This document shows, piece by piece, positions 38,299 to 40,646 of a stretch of 40,646 nucleotides of DNA (the stretch's first letter is position 1; the number at the start of each line of letters is the position of its first letter). This stretch comes from JAOZHU01 sp964632845 (GTDB lineage: Archaea > Thermoproteota > Bathyarchaeia > Bathyarchaeales > Bathycorpusculaceae). The notes beneath the pieces were generated by a model. It saw only the letters and a program-made list of their open reading frames with translations, was not told the origin of the DNA and made no database searches. The DNA is taken from NCBI GenBank assembly GCA_964632845.1, contig CAZWDU010000016.1, forward strand, positions 1 through 40,646, read 5' to 3'. The position numbers were made by a program, and so were the translations under genes.

Positions 38299-39459
38299 AT
38301 GGAAAGCTTTGCATATGCTACTAATTTTCTCATGTGGACATCTGTGCATAAAACCTATAAATCACAGCAGAATAAAACGAATCAGGTGATTGCTATCAGA
38401 AAACTAATTCCCAAGCGGTCCCATAAAGCAGGGCTTCCGCCAGGAACCTTAGTTCATGTTGGGGAAAAAAGGCGGGAACGCGTCAAACTATCCGTAATCA
38501 CGTATAGCGGCAGTAGTTTTCGAGAAGCAAAAGTTGCCAATATTAAAGAAGCAGTCTCGTTAAGAGACAAGTCTTTGGTCACTTGGCTTAATATCGACGG
38601 TGTTCACCAACCAGAAATTATAGAACAAGTCGGAAAGCAATTTGGTATACACCCTCTCGTCTTGGAAGACATAGTCTATACCGAGCAACGACCCAAAATA
38701 GATGACCTAGATGACTACATTTTCGTTGTCCTGAGAATGCTCAGGTTTGACGAAAAAGAAAGCGAAACAAAATCCGAGCAAGTTAGTATAGTCCTTGGTC
38801 GAGACTTTGTAATTTCTTTCCAAGAAAAGCAAGGAGACGTTTTTGAAGTCATCAGAGAGAGAATTAGAAATAACAAGGGCAGAATACGGAAAATGGGCGC
38901 GGATTATCTTGCCTACGCACTGATCGACGCTATCGTCGACAACTACTTCCTGATTCTTGAGAAGCTTGGAGAAACAATCGGAGACATAGAAGATAAACTA
39001 GTAACCAACCCATCGACAGAAACACTTCGAGCAATCCACGATTTAAAGAGAGAAATGATTTTCCTGCGAAAATCAGTTTGGCCTTTACGAGAAGTCATAA
39101 GACGAGTGGAGACGTCAGAATCGCCATTAGTCAACAAATCAACCAGCATCTATCTAAGAGATGTATATGACCACACAATTCAGGTAATAGATTCCGTGGA
39201 AACCTTTCGTGACATGCTTTCTGGAATGCTAGATATTTACCTTTCAAGCGTAAGCAATCGCATGAACGAAGTTATGAAAGTGCTCACAATAATTGCTACG
39301 ATATTTATTCCCTTAACGTTTGTAGCTGGAATCTATGGAATGAATTTTAGGTATATGCCTGAACTTGAATGGAGTTGGGGCTACCCTTTTGTATTGCTAC
39401 TTATGCTTGCTGTGGGAATAGCTATGTTACTCTATTTTAGAAGAAGAAAATGGCTGTGA
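38299..39459 (+). CDS. corA: CorA-type magnesium transporter
   Basis: About 386 residues. The N-terminal cytoplasmic domain has WLNIDGVHQPEII and HPLVLEDIV motifs; a long helix (about 200-320) leads to two C-terminal TM segments around the signature YGMNF, then a PFVLLLMLAVGIAMLLYF segment and basic tail. Works as a pentamer for Mg2+ (or Co2+/Ni2+) uptake. The first 60 residues are not typical, so a downstream start is possible. Convergent with trpS, nine bases apart. Confidence 0.92.
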   Translation: MESFAYATNFLMWTSVHKTYKSQQNKTNQVIAIRKLIPKRSHKAGLPPGTLVHVGEKRRERVKLSVITYSGSSFREAKVANIKEAVSLRDKSLVTWLNIDGVHQPEIIEQVGKQFGIHPLVLEDIVYTEQRPKIDDLDDYIFVVLRMLRFDEKESETKSEQVSIVLGRDFVISFQEKQGDVFEVIRERIRNNKGRIRKMGADYLAYALIDAIVDNYFLILEKLGETIGDIEDKLVTNPSTETLRAIHDLKREMIFLRKSVWPLREVIRRVETSESPLVNKSTSIYLRDVYDHTIQVIDSVETFRDMLSGMLDIYLSSVSNRMNEVMKVLTIIATIFIPLTFVAGIYGMNFRYMPELEWSWGYPFVLLLMLAVGIAMLLYFRRRKWL

Positions 39460-39467
39460 CGTGAACT

Positions 39468-40574
39468 CTAGCGTTTTATATGGTATTTTTCTATTACGTC
39501 TTTTGCTTTTTCCCGCTTTTCACGGTGTTCCTCAAGGAACTTGTTCAGTCTCGCAGCCAGTTCGGTTTTGCATTCGCCGCACAAGATTTCGCCTACACGA
39601 CACTTGTGTTCCCTTTCAGCAAGTTTCGCGTCGTCTTCCTCAAACAGATACAAGTAATACTGGAAAATTGAGCAGATTGCTGGGTCGCCGCCTGTTTTCC
39701 GTTGTTCTGCAGCTGTTCCTTTGCCTCCTGTAAACGCGTTCCAAATCTTCTTTTTCACCACATCAGGCTCGTCCAAGGTGAATATGCTGGTTTCAGGCAT
39801 GGACGCGCTCATTTTTCCGCCGACGCCTAAGCCGGGCAGGAAACGGCAGTGGATTTGCGCTGGCTTATGGTAGCCAAGTTTCTGGGCTATGTCACGTGTT
39901 ACGCGCCAGTACGGGTCTTGGTCTATAGCTGCAGGTATTAGCGCGGGCACGTTTTCGCCTGTGAGTTTTTTGTGGATGAAACATGGCGCGGCTTGTATGG
40001 CTGGCCAGAATACCCAGCCGATGTTGGTGCTGTCTTGGAAGCCGAAAGTAGCTTTTGCAGTGGAGTAAGTTATGCGTTTTGCCACCTCCAAGGTGATGTC
40101 GTAAAGCAAGTCCATGTCTTCAACATCGTAGATTATGAACGTGTTTTCTGGTTTGAAACCTAAGGCGATGAGGTCTAAGGCGTTCTCGTAAGCGTACTTT
40201 CGGGTTTCAGATAGCGCAGCGTCGTCGTCTATGAGGAATTTTTCGTCGTCTGTCATCTGAAAATAAAGTCTTGTATCAAATTTTTGTTGCAGGTGCAGCG
40301 TGAAAATCCATGGGACAAGATGCCCGATGTGTACGGGTCCTGAGGGGCCTCTGCCGGTGTATAGGACGAATTTTGTTCCGTTTTCGTAAAGGTTTAGCAC
40401 GGTGTCTAGGTCGCGGTGTGAGAAGAATAGGTGTCTTTGGAGTTGAAGGTGAAGCTTGCCTGTGCGTTTCGCTATTTTGTCAAGCAGTTCTTTGGTTAGG
40501 GGTTGAGTGCCGAACTCGCGTATTAAGCGTTCATAGTCGACTTTGCCCTTGACTTCCCAGGGCGTAACAACCAT
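39468..40574 (-). CDS. trpS: Tryptophanyl-tRNA synthetase
   Basis: Class Ic synthetase, 368 residues from ATG 40574, archaeal/eukaryotic type with an N-terminal extension before the GPSGPVHIGHL motif (HIGH at 82-85). The second signature is GKMSASMPETS near residue 252. It charges the tRNA-Trp whose gene is 7 kb away at 32237-32405. The start is supported by the absence of further coding-like sequence upstream; the final 70 bases of the window hold no gene. Confidence 0.95.
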   Translation of the reverse strand: MVVTPWEVKGKVDYERLIREFGTQPLTKELLDKIAKRTGKLHLQLQRHLFFSHRDLDTVLNLYENGTKFVLYTGRGPSGPVHIGHLVPWIFTLHLQQKFDTRLYFQMTDDEKFLIDDDAALSETRKYAYENALDLIALGFKPENTFIIYDVEDMDLLYDITLEVAKRITYSTAKATFGFQDSTNIGWVFWPAIQAAPCFIHKKLTGENVPALIPAAIDQDPYWRVTRDIAQKLGYHKPAQIHCRFLPGLGVGGKMSASMPETSIFTLDEPDVVKKKIWNAFTGGKGTAAEQRKTGGDPAICSIFQYYLYLFEEDDAKLAEREHKCRVGEILCGECKTELAARLNKFLEEHREKREKAKDVIEKYHIKR

Positions 40575-40646
40575 ATCGTTTTCTCCGTTGTTGGACGAAA
40601 CCGTCTAAATCACCCGAATATCTTTTGACAAAAGAGAAATCAACAG

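Noticed and set aside
39972..40552. Short rightward frames over trpS
   Set aside because: They mirror conserved TrpRS codons and have no independent support.

Overview
The window is an archaeal chromosome segment carrying an integrated virus-like element. Archaeal signs are archaeal-type IleRS, TrpRS and type II methionine aminopeptidase, a DUF1512 protein, a free-standing 5S rRNA gene, TATA boxes with very short leaders, and an intron-containing tRNA-Trp. The general gene style (PRC-barrel proteins, DUF4185, repeated beta-rich secreted domains) fits the TACK group, perhaps Bathyarchaeia. That lineage call is inference; a 16S or ribosomal-protein tree would be needed.

Layout. 1-3982 is chromosome: HAD phosphatase, cobyrinate/Ni-sirohydrochlorin diamide synthase (CbiA/CfbB family), a small Cys/His protein ending in a strong hairpin, and a secreted DUF4185 protein. 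4007-23670 is a 19.6 kb element inserted in a tRNA-Ala(CGC) gene, flanked by a 49-bp perfect direct repeat (4007-4055 and 23622-23670). From 23700 to the end is chromosome again: PRC-barrel/zinc protein, ileS, glycosyltransferase, an uncharacterised trio (metallopeptidase-like, unknown 455 aa, GNAT), tRNA-Trp, QueG-like Fe-S protein, 5S rRNA, DUF1512 with a partner and methionine aminopeptidase, nitroreductase, PRC-barrel protein, CorA and trpS.

The element. Its tyrosine recombinase is of the SSV type: the att core lies inside the gene, so integration splits it into int(N) at the right end (23445-23670) and int(C) at the left end (4025-4948). Joining the two through the core restores one 372-codon frame. 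After int(C) come three overlapping small genes, then a 0.4 kb non-coding zone full of palindromes. A leftward operon (10282 to 6102) encodes a ribbon-helix-helix (RHH) regulator, a large signal-peptide/membrane-anchored DNRLRE-like surface protein, several small membrane proteins and a P-loop ATPase; this looks like a virion assembly module. Divergent from it, rightward genes encode a 35-aa single-TM protein, a 214-aa ectodomain protein ending in nearly the same TM anchor, a GH99-like surface protein and a multi-TM protein. From 13155 rightward there is a tightly overlapped operon of small RHH and zinc-ribbon proteins, a Cas4-like Fe-S nuclease and a Myb/SANT-like protein. It is followed by a second RHH-controlled block ending in a 1413-aa secreted, multi-domain, probably receptor-binding protein.

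Working together (inference): the element appears to be a provirus with membrane-embedded structural proteins (comparable in logic, not in demonstrated homology, to inoviruses or pleolipoviruses), controlled by at least six RHH proteins acting at palindromic operators, and locked into the chromosome by disruption of its own integrase gene. No recognisable replication initiator, polymerase or double-jelly-roll capsid protein was seen.
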